Part shown: piece by piece, positions 46,859 to 58,408 of the stretch
Layout of the letters: each line of letters begins with the position of its first letter
Numbering within the stretch: the stretch's first letter is position 1
Assembly (NCBI GenBank): GCA_951394405.1
Contig: OX596339.1
Coordinates: 2,542,001-2,606,000 of the forward strand
Direction: 5' to 3'
Source of the DNA: Coprinellus micaceus
Taxonomy: Eukaryota > Basidiomycota > Agaricomycetes > Agaricales > Psathyrellaceae
DNA: 64,000 bases
Program-made: the position numbers and the translations under genes
Notes under the pieces: model-generated
The model's database searches: none
The model's input: only the letters and a program-made list of their open reading frames with translations
What the model was told of the DNA's origin: nothing

Positions 46859-48697
46859 ATGGCGTTTGCAGGGTGCGCTTCATGTTAACCGCACAAGTCA
46901 AACATACCTATTGATGTCCCCGATCGCGCGTTCAGATTTGGCGCTGCTAGGCCAGCGACTACAACCGGTGGAAACCTCTTTGGAGGTACCACCAACACCG
47001 CCGGTGCAGCAACGACGAACCCCTTCGGTGGTGGTTTATTCGGTCAACCCGCTCAACAACAACAACAGCAACAAAACGCGACACCGAATACTGGCGGAGG
47101 TCTCTTTGGATCGACGAACACCGCCAACACGGGAGGAGCAGGGCTCTTTGGAGCGTCTGCAACCAACACGAATACGGGTGGAGGGGGAGGAATGTTTGGG
47201 TCGACGAACACGAACAATCCGGCGGGAGGCATGGGCACTGGAGGGGGGATATTTGGTCAGAACACCAACACGAATACTGCTAGTACGACAGGATTGTTCG
47301 GCCAACAACAACAGCAGCAGCAGCAGCAGCAGCAACCACAGCAACAAACTGGGCTCTTTGGGTCGACGGCAAATACGAACACGAACGCGGGTGGAGGACT
47401 CTTTGGTTCCAACATGAACAATGCTGCGACCAGCGCAACGGGTGGCGGAGGGCTTTTCGGGTCGACCGCTAACACCGGTGGGGGTCTCTTCGGATCGACT
47501 GCAAACACGAATACCGGCGGAAGTCTTTTTGGGTCGACTGCGAGTACCAATACAGCAGGCATGGGTGGAGGTCTCTTTGGTTCGACGAACGCGACCGCCA
47601 ATCCGCTGCAGGCCCAAGCCACACAGCCTGCAGGCGCGTTTGGGTCGACGAATAATGCGTTTGGAGGATCGACGTTGTTTGGCAAGGCGCCTTCACAAGT
47701 GAACGGGCAGCAAGCCGGACAGCAGAGCCAGTGCGTTTACCTCGTTCGTCCGTCCCGATTTGCGCAAGCTGATCTATTCTTCCGGTTGTAGACTTGGAGG
47801 GTATGTTCTGTCCAACCATTATCATGGGTGAATGACGCTCAATCATGTCAGATTGAATGCAACAAACCAGCCAGGGAACGTCCCTTTTATCAAGTCCACC
47901 AAGTTCAACGACTTGCCAGAGGACTTCAGGAGGGTCCTTGAGAGTATCGACTCGCATATCCAAGGACGCGTTCAGATCAGCAAGGAGTTGAAGCAGCGCA
48001 AATTGGGTGAGGAGCCGTCGAAGGGTCAGGTTCAGATCAGGCATCTACATAAGGTGCGTTTACTGCAGTGAACTTAAGTGGTATGTAATCAATGGTTGTT
48101 GATCTCTTCATAGGAGCTTGTCGATATCACGAACACCATCCGTAACGATGCCCACTTGACGCAGGATCTGAAGGACAAGGTCGACCAGGCAGTTCAGGAT
48201 ACGATTGTCGCGACGCGTATCATTGAGGGGTTCAAAAACCCTCAGAGCGGCAATACGTATCTGAAGGACCACGCAAGCTTCCCTCTCGAGTACTTCACTC
48301 GGGTGACAGAACAAATGAGCCAGCGCCTAGCATGGTACAAGTCTACCATCGAGGTCCGCTCCCTTCCCTTCCCCTCCTTCCCACACCCCAATGCTAACGA
48401 TCACACCCTCCATAGCAAATCGAACGCAAACTCTCCTCATCATCATCCCAAGCCCAAACTCCCCAAGCCGTCGTCACCACCCTCCAAACGCAACACGCGA
48501 CCTTCCTCGCCCTTGCGAACCGCACCGCCGCGCTCGACTCCGAGGTTCAGAAAATCAAAGCGATCTATACGCAGCTCTGGCGGCAGAAAACGGGTAGCGT
48601 ACGGGACCCTTTCGATGGGAATGGGAAGGTGGCAGGACCGGAGGCGGGGATGGAGTTCTCGATGAATGGGTTGAATTTGAGTTCAAGTATGCGATGA
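46859..48697 (+). CDS. NUP49: FG nucleoporin, Nup49/Nup58 type
   Basis: A component of the Nsp1-Nup57-Nup49 complex lining the nuclear pore channel. Six exons: 46859-46872 (14 bases), 46936-47730, 47792-47800 (9 bases), 47852-48053, 48114-48353, 48416-48697. They keep frame for 513 residues. The first two thirds are FG repeats, mainly GLFGS/GGLFG with a poly-Q run (47306-47335). The C-terminal third is coiled coil: NATNQPGNVPFIKSTKFNDLPEDFRRVLESIDSHIQ, LHKELVDITNTIRNDAHL and FPLEYFTRVTEQMSQRLAWYKSTIEQIERKLSS. The end at 48697 might change if a further intron starts at GTATGCG near 48688. The ortholog choice (Nup49/Nup58 over Nup57) rests on the DYF/YFTRV-type helix. Confidence 0.82.
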
Positions 48698-48955
48698 CGT
48701 TGTCGTCAGTTTTTTTGCTGTCGCGTTTATAGTTGCTGCCTTATCACTGCGTTAAACTTCGCCCAATACGAAGGTATGTGTACGAAGCTGGCACGACGAA
48801 GTGGACGTGCACGGCGTCTGAGCAACGGCAGGACAGGTATGGGCGTTACTTCGTCCAAAGGTTAGCGGCACCTTGATTCGAACGAGTAGGACTCCACTGA
48901 GCTCGGATAACATGTATTACAACGAAAGCAAGTCCTCTCAATGTGCAAAAAGTCA
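48698..48955. other. Convergent spacer
   Basis: About 260 bases between the stop codons of NUP49 and the Arp10-like gene; only 3' ends are expected. Confidence 0.35.
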
Positions 48956-51169
48956 TCATACAGGTATCGCCTCCACCAGAGGCGACTCATCAGGCGTCGT
49001 CGTCTCCTCTTGTCCACCCTCATCCCCTCCATCGAAGCCTGGTATTCTGGGTAGTGGCGCTAAAATTTGGACAGCCCTTGGTACATGCGGGGCCCCAGGC
49101 CCCAATGGCGACCTTGTCCAATCGGGCAAAAGGTTTCCCTTCCGCAAGGGTGAAGACCCACCTGGTCCAGTGAGTTCGTTAATATCCATGGCGTCCGACC
49201 CACGAGGGACCTCCATCGACTCGTCGCCAGCGTCAGGGTTGTCTTCGAGTTCGTCCCAGTTCTCGCGGATTACTTCTGAGCCACCTGTTTTGAGTGCACT
49301 AAGAAATTGGAAGGCGTATGTCAGTCAGATCATAGGGGCTGATTTAGTATGGCGAGAGCGAGAGATGAACGTACCCAGCCAACGATCCCCCAACCCACGC
49401 CAACATCCCAGGGGTAAAGCTCGGTGCCTTGCCCTGGTTCGCCCTTGCCCGCTCACTCTGCGCCGCAGGGGGTGACGGGTTATTCAGAATCGCAATGTAT
49501 GGAATCAGAGGGCGGAGCGCCGCATATTTGTCGTAGGGCGGTAGTGCCGGCCTTGTGCTCTTCGGCTGTCGATGGGAGTGCGTGAGTTTTGTCGCAGAAG
49601 GCGTTGTTGGGTCAGGGTCGGAGGGTGCGGGGTTGAAGGACGAAGTAGACGATGATGGGTTAAAAGAAGATGGGGTGGATGAGGAAGTGTTAACAGGGGG
49701 GCGGGAGAGATGGCTGGATGGTGGGGCGAGTGATTTGAGTATTTCGCTGTGCAGACGTGGTATGAAACCAGGTAGCATTGCACTTCCGCCTGATACAAGG
49801 ATTGAGGATGCGAGGGTCTTACGAAGGTCAACCGGGATCTTGAGCAACGAATTCAAGATGGTCTCCGCCAAACTACTCTCATCGACGTCCCCTTCGAACA
49901 GCACTTCCGCCGCCCTCTCCCTGATCCACCCAGGGATAATCAGGGTCCCCGTCCCTGTCCCCATCTGTTGCACAGGCTGTACCCGCATATGCAGATCCGT
50001 CGCCGTCGAGTGCTTCTTGTACATCGACGCCAGGGCCTGCAGGTATCCCTCGGACTTCACCATCCCCCCTCGCAGTGACGTTTCTGCCTGTGAGTTGGTG
50101 ATAATCGAGAACTCCGAGGGCGCACTCATGCTTTCAAAGCCCGAGTGCTCCGATTCCGATGGTGCGCTGCCCTCTGGGTTCGCCATCTCGACGTCCGAGT
50201 CCACTGTACTCGCGTTCATGGTGTATTCCTCGTGGAACTTCGCGAGCGAGTCGAGAGCAGGCCCGACGAAGCAGGAACGTGTCTTGATCTCTTCGACGAC
50301 GGCGTCATTGAGGATTTCGGGTGGGACGCGGGTGGCTCGGTTCGCGGCGGGGACGTTAATGGCGGCGCTGAGCGAGGATGGCGGGGGGAGGTAGGTCGCA
50401 AACATGAGGAGCAGAGCACGGAGGTGTGAGGATAGGCGTTCCCCTGCTAAGGGTGTCGTTTGGATGCGAGGATAAATCGGCCGGCCGGCAAATATCTGGA
50501 GAACGTCAATTGAATCCAAGGAGATAGATATGGGGAAACGTACCGGGAGCGCGATGGATTCGAGGTGGCCAGAGTCTATTACAAGGCCTGTGATCCTTCC
50601 CACTGCCATGAGGGACAGAAGGTGACTCGGAGCGAAGGACACAGAAGGCACTTGAATCTCGAACAATATTTGGGCAATCATCTCCTTGATATACATTGGG
50701 AACAGCGGGGTCTCGACGATAATGACCTTTCTCGCTTTTGGATCTGTCAATAGAGAGCTAACATGTAATCATTAGCCCAACATCTCTCACAATTCAGCAG
50801 CACGTACTCGTGAAAGACAGCACGCAGACATCGTCGCAACCGAATCTCCAGCATCTTCTCTTCCTCTGCCCTGGCCTGAGGTTCCGACGTCCGGCCAAGC
50901 CTCCACAGTGCCTCAGCCTCGTTTCCCGCCGCAAAGAACACATCTCGAGGCTTACCCTCGCCGCTGAACCCCACTTTCCATATTCGCGAACCTGGGTCGA
51001 TAACGACGCGATCCTCGACACCATACAGCGAGTGTCGACGCGTCGTGGTGTAGTGGGGTGACGCCTGGGTGATCTGCGACGCCGCCAAGCGATTCGTGGC
51101 AGGTGTCGTGGGCTGCGCACTCCTTTCCTTGCTTCTGGGCGTTTGTGGGACGTTGGGGTACGAAGACAT
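48956..51169 (-). CDS. ARP10: Actin-related protein, Arp10 (dynactin pointed end) type
   Basis: Arp10/Arp11 caps the pointed end of the Arp1 filament in dynactin. About five exons, start MSSYPNVPQTPRSKE at 51169. Actin-fold landmarks: YGVEDRVVIDPGSRIWKVGFSGEGKPR (nucleotide-binding strand pair), KVIIVETPLFP, VPSVSFAPSHLLSLMAVGRITGLVIDSGHLES, GWIRERAAEVLFEGDVDE and LASSILVSGGSAMLPGFIPRLHSEI (the GG pocket). Two insertions are low complexity, one acidic/Ser-rich and one Ser/Pro/Thr-rich. The domain end reads FTPGMLAWVGGSLAG. The last exon is a Gly/Pro-rich acidic tail. Arp10 is the best fit because the sequence is far from conventional actin. A transposon end lies about 70 bases upstream of the start codon. 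Confidence 0.72.
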
Positions 51170-51239
51170 GTTATGGCTACCGCGACGGCAACATGGACGA
51201 GGATGATGGTGAAAGACAAGTTACGAACAGGCTCCGAAA

Positions 51240-52933
51240 TGAGGTGCCCTAGGACCCCCCTATATGCTGAGATAGGTCCGATATTTTTTCGCCAAAATCG
51301 ACCAAATTCGTCGTAAGGGTTTTCGGTGAAATCGGCGCATAAGTATCGGGTGGACCCCATTTTCGGCCAGTTTCGTCGCATGAAATATCGGACCTCAGAT
51401 TCGGCAAATTTCGTCGCATGAGGGCCAAAATGCGTAAAAGTCTCACGGGAAGGGCCCATAACGCGGTGTATACATCGGTAGAGGGTACACAGGTATGTAG
51501 GGAACATAGAATGACAATTACAAAGAGTCAGGGAAGGAATGGCGGCGGTCAGTCACCGAGTTTAGCCCCAGGCCCCCTCCTCACCCATCCTTGGACTGTA
51601 TCATTCTTGGATTGTACCCGAGGCGGTCCTGGAGCGTACAAGGTCGCGATATGAGCCTCGGAAAAGACCGCTGTGCACGCGTCTGCTTTCCGAGTTCATG
51701 ATAACGAAGCACATTGCATTATTAGCGCCCGTCACATTTCGGGGGCCACCGTTGATCAAACCAGTTTGATTTCCACAGTATTTGAGTCTTGAGGGCCACA
51801 CACGCGACGATGGGTGACTGCTCGCCCGAGAAAGCAGAGAGACATGCCAATGGCATAGTATAGTTGAGGACAAGAGTAAAATGCAATCTCAAATTGATGG
51901 CGTCAGCAAAGCCACGCATCTCGGAGATGGAGGCGCCCATCTTGCTCCCGGTTCCAGCAAGTTGTGCCTACCTCTATCTTACTGGGGACATGGATACAGG
52001 GCAATATATCTCATAGTACCAGAGTCTGCCATCTGGATCACTCGCCTGAGATTTTGGACCCGTGAACTTCGCGTCGCGTCGCGATCTGTTGTGGTCGTCG
52101 GCCACTTTGGCGGATAATGCAATTGGGCAACCCGGTTTGTCTTTTGTTATTTGCCAACCCGGTTGCAAGTCCGGTGATGGCGGCGGACCTCGATTCCGGG
52201 TGAGAAAGCGCTCAAGGCCTTAGAAGGAAAGAGCGCGCTCGGCGGAACCTCCACATCCCGCCTTGTGTTGTTGAAGCTGAGATTGGCGGTTGTGGAGTTT
52301 ACTTCAGTAGTAGGAAATGTATTCTAGGAGTATTATTCGATGTTAGGACATTTTTAATTCTAATCCGCATGCACGAAGGACGTCTGTAGCCCAGGATGAA
52401 TGCGTGAGGCGGGAATGAGCAGGAGATGTCCTTATCTCCAGTGTTTTTGCGCGTGATGCGTGATACTCGTCACCAGGTCAAGCGAGTAGATTAAGGCTCA
52501 TGCTATTCATATTATTCTTCCCCGTGGTCGTCGAATACTGGCCTCTAGCGTCGTCCTTGCTCGCCAGGGCGCTGCCATCACCTGCCGCTCACTCCCGCCC
52601 AAGTCGCGCCATCGCCGAAATCCCGGTGATGGCACGGGGAATCAACCAAGCTTGCACAAACATCGTACACGCCAAATGTTACGGCAACCCGGGTTACAGC
52701 GCGGTAACCGGGTTGCCCAATTGCATTATCCCACTTTGGCGGCCCATTTCGTCGCATGCGTATCGGACATCGCTGGCGACGGGCCCAAATCCGGCACATA
52801 AGTATCGGAGATGGTCCCAAATTTCGACCATTTTCGGCGCATAAGTATCGGACCTGGGGCACTTTTCGGGGCCAAAATTCGTCGCATGGGTATCGGACCT
52901 CTGTCGGGATATAGGGGGGTCCTGGTGCCCTCA
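51240..52933. mobile_element. Non-autonomous inverted-repeat element with tandem arrays
   Basis: The ends match as inverted repeats: TGAGGTGCCCTAGG plus ACCCCCCTATAT at 51240 and its near copy, ending at 52933, 25 of 26 aligned positions with one gap. Near each end lies a tandem array of about 37-47 base units with the core TTCGTCGCAT and GTATCGG. Copies start at 51306, 51332, 51372 and 51410, and at 52748, 52790, 52833 and 52879, all in the same orientation. No transposase frame is visible. No clear target duplication was seen. A 620 base MITE is nested within. The left end is about 70 bases from the ARP10 ATG. Confidence 0.7.
52112..52731. mobile_element. 620 base Mutator-like MITE with 9 base target duplication
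   Basis: Perfect 26 base inverted repeats start GGATAATGCAATTGGGC at 52112-52137 and end at 52706-52731. They are flanked by the same 9 bases, CACTTTGGC, at 52103-52111 and 52732-52740. Removing the element and one copy restores a continuous GTCGGCCACTTTGGCGGCC reading in the host element. Nine base duplications are usual for Mutator-like elements; the superfamily call is inference. No transposase is coded. Confidence 0.85.
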
Positions 52934-52946
52934 TGGTGGGCGACTA

Positions 52947-53534
52947 CAGTCGAACCCGTCTTAAGTCATACTGTCAAAAGTCATAACCTCTGAAAAGTCA
53001 TGGGATTCCCGGTCCACCAGGTCGGTGGGCGGGGAATTTTGTCAAAAAGTCATAACCCTCTGGAAAGTGATAAGTCATAGGCTATTGGAACGAAATGTCA
53101 TAACTTTGTACCCTATTCGAGACCATTTTCTGGCCAACTCCATGACTTTTTGAGCCGATCTGCGTCCCAATGCTCACGAAATCGGGCCACCCCATTTGTC
53201 TTACCTCAATTTGACCACCTTTTCCTGTTCCTCTGGGCATATTGACAATATGTATATGATACTCCCACGTTTGAGCAAAGCGAGAGTGAACCGCTCGCAC
53301 CTCCCTAGGTGGATTGAGCCACATCCAATCACTCGCACAGACAGACAAATTGAATACTGGCCAATAATAAATCTTGGTTTGCTCAGGAGTGAGGTCTTAG
53401 GCACCATCTTCTCCTCCCCCTACAGTGATGCGAACTTACTTCCATTTTCGGTATACCTGGCAAAAGGAATAACCTGCGAAAAGTCATAGGAAAGGGTGTC
53501 CACCGAGGGGTATGACTTATGACGGGTCCGACTG
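52947..53534. mobile_element. 588 base pogo/mariner-like MITE
   Basis: Ends CAGTCGAACCCGTC...(52947-52970) and ...GACGGGTCCGACTG (53511-53534) are inverted repeats matching at 22 of 24 bases. Both ends are flanked by TA (52945-52946 and 53535-53536), the target of Tc1/mariner and pogo elements. Several copies of AAGTCATAAC and related GTCATAA words lie inside near both ends. No open frame encodes a transposase. Confidence 0.82.
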
Positions 53535-53586
53535 TAGCATGTTGATACAATACTAACAAGTACATCCAACAGCAGAGATATCTACT

Positions 53587-54849
53587 CTATGACCGAGCCT
53601 GGATACGGGCAATGCCAACCATAATGCGGAGTGCCCAGTGCTCAAACTGCTCCTTGGACATGAAGAGGAGAGCCTGTGAGATAACCGCTTTCGTGATTTG
53701 GGCCTGCATTCCCCGGTACCAGCCAGTGAAGCCCTCCTTCTTCCAGACACGGGCGAGGATGTCTAGAGCACCGACGTGGTGGCCCTCCTTGTGGTGGAAC
53801 GTGTGGGGCTTTGGGAGGTCGTGGTGTGTCTCGACTGCGTCTTCGGCGTCGGCACTTCGTGCTTGTATCCTCACTTTGGCCATGATATAAGGGTAGGTGA
53901 CCTGAGGTCGGATTAAGAGGTGGAAATAGGCGACCATAGCAGGAGAAACGTACCACGGTGGCGAGAGTTTTACTGATAGCACCGATGATGAACGACAGCC
54001 ACGGTGAAAGCTTGGTGTTGCCCTGCCTTGCGACGAGGATAATGCTCTTCACTCGCTCGAAGACACCGTAAGTAATCGCGGGGTTCACGGTGAGAACCAT
54101 CCCTGGCTTGATACCAAGCCAGAGACCAGTGACGCCTTCTTCTTCTACAATTTCCCGGGCGACTCCAAGGAAGGAGTCGTCACTCTTGCTATCGACCACA
54201 GCTTCGGAAGGGATATCGTCCCGGAACTTCGCTGGTCGTCCGACTTGTTGCCGAGTGGCAATGACTGACACGGGGATGGTGAAGATCTGAGCCAGAGCGC
54301 CAGCAAGAGCACCAAGTAGCAACTCTGCTGCCGTCGATAGTGCAGGTAGCGGCGAACCAGCGGGGAGTTTGCTCGCAAGGCGCTTGGTATGGGCTGATCG
54401 CACGAAGGAGTAGAAGAAGAAATAGGCGTATTCTGAAGAGAAAGCTAGTTGGATAGGAGATGGCCAAGACTGAAGGAAGGGGACTCACGCTGAGAGAAGG
54501 TATTCAGCATGGTAGCCCCGAACCCCTTGTACAATCCCTCGACACCCTCCTTGGCGTATATCTGGATCAGAACCTTGAGCATGGACTTCTCCTTGCCTGG
54601 CAAGGCTTGTATCCGCGTCTTGGCACTGCCGAAGACCGTTCAGCATCATTGCCCAGGGGATAACCAGAGGTCCACATACACATCGAGTGGATATACAACC
54701 CTGTCAAACGAGATATGTTAGGATGTGCATGATCCGGCTGAGAGCGCCCGTACTTACGCAGTACTGAAGCAACCGCCGAGGGCTCCCGCCAGGGCAGCCC
54801 CAAAGGCCGTGAGCTGCTGAGGAGGCTGAGGCTTTGACTGGGTAGGCAT
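53587..54849 (-). CDS. ANT1: Peroxisomal adenine nucleotide carrier (Ant1/PMP47-like)
   Basis: An SLC25 carrier; the group imports ATP into peroxisomes for fatty acid activation. About five exons, start MPTQSKPQPPQQLTAFGAALAGALGG at 54849. Three carrier repeats can be recognised. Repeat 1 has YPLDV followed by AKTRIQALP (intron between). Repeat 2 has IFTIPVSVIATRQQ. Repeat 3 has VTYPYIMAKVRIQ, the form found in PMP34/PMP47/Ant1 and not in mitochondrial ADP/ATP carriers. Other matches are KEGVEGLYKGFGATMLN, EEEGVTGLWLGIKPGMVLTVNPAITYGVFERVK and KKEGFTGWYRGMQAQITKAVISQALLFMSKEQ. The gene ends RIQARS at 53587, about 50 bases from the mariner MITE. Confidence 0.87.
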
Positions 54850-55406
54850 ATCGTCAAGGGGGCTTCCGGCAAGGGAGAACCCAGGACTATAAAGATCACA
54901 TCACCGGGGAGCGGAGAAGCCTGGTCCCGGGTTCTCTTTCCGTCCATCGGTCGCCACATGTGAAATCAGAATGGTCAGAAGGCCATCGCCCTCCATATCT
55001 AACATCGACAAATGTTACGTGAATGACGTTTTAGCCGATTTCAAAGTTGAACATCGCGAGGGTTGAGCAGTCAAAAGGCGCGTTTGTCTTCTCGCGACCA
55101 CGTAAATGTCTGGGGGAATTAAGCGCTCAACGTCTCCAGGCGGACCCTCAGTTAGTGGTAACAGCGCCAAGAAACGGCGTCTGCTTTTTACTCTGATTTA
55201 CCTCGAGTTCACGAACCGAATGCTTGGGCCTTACTTATGCTTTCCAACGGTCACAGAGATCCTTTTCAGCAATCCCCTCATTGGGCGCTTAAACACGAGT
55301 GGCAGCGTGACGGTAACTCCCACCGGCGAACGCCATTTTCTGATCAATTGATGGCATGTGCGGCAAGGCTCTCTCTACCAAATTCTTTATCCTGTTCCCC
55401 TTCACC
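54850..55406. promoter_or_regulatory. Divergent spacer with GGGCGCTTAA
   Basis: The spacer between the carrier and the methyltransferase. GGGCGCTTAA is at 55282-55291, and the reverse core TTAAGCGC at about 55119. A short frame at 55106 reads MSGGIKRSTSPGGPSVSGNSAKKRRL, which looks like a nuclear-signal-like N-terminus but has no good continuation. Confidence 0.45.
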
Positions 55407-56520
55407 ATGCCGCAGGATCCAAACTTCCCCAAAGACCTCGATATCAAGCCTCTGGGCGCACCCAACACCAAGTATGGAGGGGCGACGACATTCGAAGAGG
55501 AATTTGACCTTCAAGCGCAACAGGACGCGATCTCAACTTATGGAATCGCCGGTCGAGTCTGGTGAATGATCGCTCTGTATTTCGTCGCACTTGCAGGGTT
55601 GAGAACTCGACTCCTGAGACTCTGAGCTTTCAGGGAGGCCTCGTATCCGATGATCACGTACCTCAATCCACCGCCATCTTGGTCGTTCGATCCCCCGATG
55701 CTGCTCAAGGAGAAGGATCGGAAGCCATATTCCATTCTCGAGCTTGGGTCCGGGACAGGGATCGCTGCGTCGTGCATTGCTGAGGTTCTTGAGGAAGACG
55801 ACCAGTTGATTGTCACAGATCTTCCAGAAGTATGCTTCCCTTTTTTCATATGCTTCATGCGCCTAACATCCCTGTAGGTTTGTCCCCTTTTGGAGAGGAA
55901 TCTATCAAAGCACTTCAGCAAATCCTTTTCGTTGGCAGTTCGGCCACTTGCTTGGGGTAGTTCGAGTCATGCACTGGCGATACGGGAGGAGTTCAAGCCA
56001 TTGCAACTAACACATATCATATGTAGTGACCTGGTAAGTCCAATGCACCAACCAAATGGCTAGGCTCTAATTCCTCCAGGTCTACTTCCCGGAACTCCTC
56101 GCGCCTTTACTTCGAAGCCTCATCCACGTCACCTCCAGGGACTTCTCACATCCCAACGACGAACCCACAGTCGTCATATCCTACATGGTTCGAAGCATGA
56201 CCAAAGAAGCGCCATTCTGGTCTGCGTTTGGCCTCTGGTTCAGGTTTTACCCTGTCAGCTACCTCCCTCCTCCTCCAAAATCCTCTGAAGCCACCGGCGG
56301 TCCTGACGGTTTAGAGGAAGAGGCAGAATGGCAGAGGTTCGGAAGCGAGCAGGAGGATCAAGTCTTCGTCTTCGTTGCGAAGAGACGCACAGGATCTCAT
56401 TCCTGGGAGGTTCCCGAGGACGACCGGGAGCTGCTGGGGGGCGTTGGTGCGAATGGGACGAAAATACCCAAGAGCGACGACACGTTCGAAAGCCTGTTGT
56501 TTCTGTCCATGGGCAAATAG
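55407..56520 (+). CDS. METTL21/Efm-type lysine methyltransferase (Methyltransf_16)
   Basis: Four exons, 55407-55561, 55634-55829, 55878-56033 and 56080-56520, give 315 residues in frame. Residues 1-50 read MPQDPNFPKDLDIKPLGAPNTKYGG..GIAGRVWEASYPMITYLNPP, the N-terminal lead of the family. The SAM motif is ILELGSGTGIAASCIAEVL, with the second strand VTDLPE. The substrate part contains HIICSDLVYFPELLAPLLRSL and VVISYMVRSMTKEAPFWSAFG. Enzymes of this group methylate lysines of elongation factors or chaperones; the target cannot be named. A second GT-AG choice at 55562-55604 gives a frame that does not match the family, so 55633 was used as the acceptor. Confidence 0.83.
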
Positions 56521-56733
56521 GCGCCCAACTCGCTCACATGCGACGGAACGGCATGTGTATATCCCTATTGGCTACTGATGACACTATCTTTATCACTCAT
56601 GGAACGAGATAGAACGGCGATCCCCCGCACTGTCTTCCCTTCCCCGCTTCCCCGCGATCTGCTGACAAGCGCCTGGCCGCATCCAGCCGCGTCCTACTAC
56701 TTTATTCTGGGGAAGTATTTCTACCTTCCCAGG

Positions 56734-58408
56734 TCAGATGAATCCGGAAGCCAAGAAAGTCTTCCCCACAACCTTGAATTGCGCCGCGCTCTCATCCTTA
56801 TAGCCAGGCGGTGTAGCTGACTGTGCTCTTGGCATTCCAGGCGCGTGCTTTGCTACGATTGAAACTGATTCTGAGAGGATAGGCGGAGGAGCATCTGAGA
56901 AGATCGCGGGGTGGGAAGTCCAGCCCGCTGATAGAGGGGGCAAAAGCGCAAGTGTGTACTGGAAATGCATGGTCACTCCCTGCAGCTGGTATCGAGCCAG
57001 TCAAATGCACGTACCTGCACATTGCATCGGGGAAACGTAAAACTTGGAATAAGGGTCGGTGGAACGTTGAGTTCCCCCTGAAACCTGCGCTCAGTTGGAG
57101 CACCCGGGGCCCCGTTAACATCAGCAGCCCACCACGTCGCGAACCCTTCACCGTCCGTATACGACTTTCTCGTACCGGCTTTGCCCATGTTGTCTTTCTG
57201 CGAGGCTGTAGATACAGTTCGGAGCAGCTCCAAACCGATGGCACGGGGTGTTGCGAGCAGATCGAGAGCTTGGGTGTCGGTGCTCTTGAACACAACGAAA
57301 AGTGGGACAGGGGATCCTAGTGGATAAGTTGTCTGGAAAATGGTAGATTAGACACGTAAACGCTTTGACTTATGGGTCCTACTTACGGGCTGCGAAATAG
57401 CCAGCTAGATAGTACGAGACGCAAGGTTAGGCCATCTTGCTGAGAATGAGATGATATACTCACCGTGACCTCCACCTCGCTGGGCTGGGAGTTGCCGCCC
57501 AGATACCCTTTGACCGACACAGGAGGCAGAACCTTCCACCCTTGGGGGTCATCGTTGGGCCCAAGCACCGTACCTCCATCCCTCAGCGACATCTGGCGAA
57601 GCGCGGAAGGAGGTTCGGCACGGGTAGCGAGTCGATACCCGAAGACCGTGTTTAGGCTGGTGCAGAAATGTCAGCGTCGTTCCGGACGGGAGAGTGTGGA
57701 CGTGACTTGCAGGTTTGATGGTTTGAAGAGACCCTGTCGCTTAAGCTGAACAACGAGCTTATACTCTATCGAGACGGGGCTCGAGCGCAAAGCGAGCGTT
57801 GGAGGCGTGACGTACTCAGACCCCTCGCCCCCAACGCGTTCCGGGAGAGTGAAGGAGAAAGACCAGGAATGCTTAACGTCCAGCTTTCCATTCCCCACCC
57901 TATATTGATTCGTGGGTGAAAATGGCGTTAAGGTCGGCGTCCAGAGCACTTGAGTTTGCTCCAAAAAGGTGAGAGGATCATGATTGAGTCGCATGGCAGT
58001 ACCAACTATCTACGCTTGGTGTTCAGTACGCATTCGCGAAGGAACATAGTCGCGAATACCTACCGAAATGGTAACACTCTTGACCCCATTGACACCCTTC
58101 TTGCTTGGATCAAGTTCCACCTCTCCCTTGATGGCGTCGCCCGCTTCGAAGACTGGGAGAGATTCTGGTTTGCGAGGCTTCGTGGTTGTTCGTAGGATAA
58201 GCCATTCGTGCTGACCGTCAAGGAGAGCAGATTTATGGCTAGTTGTGAGATTGTTGGTGGTCTCGGCATTCGACTGCGAAGCGGGCGCTTGCATATCTGC
58301 TTGGGCATCCTGGTAGCTTGGAAGTTCCGGGTCGCCTGCCACGGCGTGGGCGACGTTGGTCTCTGGTGAGGTTGCCGACACTTGTACAGGTGAAGTAGTA
58401 CCTGACAT
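56734..58408 (-). CDS. Arrestin-like (ART) adaptor 2
   Basis: Five or more exons. The start MSGTTSPVQVSATSPE at 58408 is one of three in-frame ATGs; 58444 and 58486 are alternatives. Near the N-terminus is LPSY (an LPxY-type PY motif). Arrestin N features are HEWLILRTTTKPRKPESLPVFEAGDAIKGEVELDPSKKGVNGVKSVTISV and VKHSWSFSFTLPERVG. It continues with SSPVSIEYKLVVQLKRQGLFKP. The diagnostic FGYRLATRAEPPSALRQ parallels FGYVPSTRPEAPSVLRQ of arrestin-like 1. The C-terminal half has SPVPLFVVFKSTDTQALDLL and ATPPGY (PPxY). The paralogues are about 11 kb apart with different exon details, so the duplication is old or the genes have a common ancestor elsewhere. Confidence 0.8.

Noticed and set aside
47036..47685. 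Antisense frames over NUP49
   Set aside because: They are shadows of the GGA/TTT-rich FG repeats.
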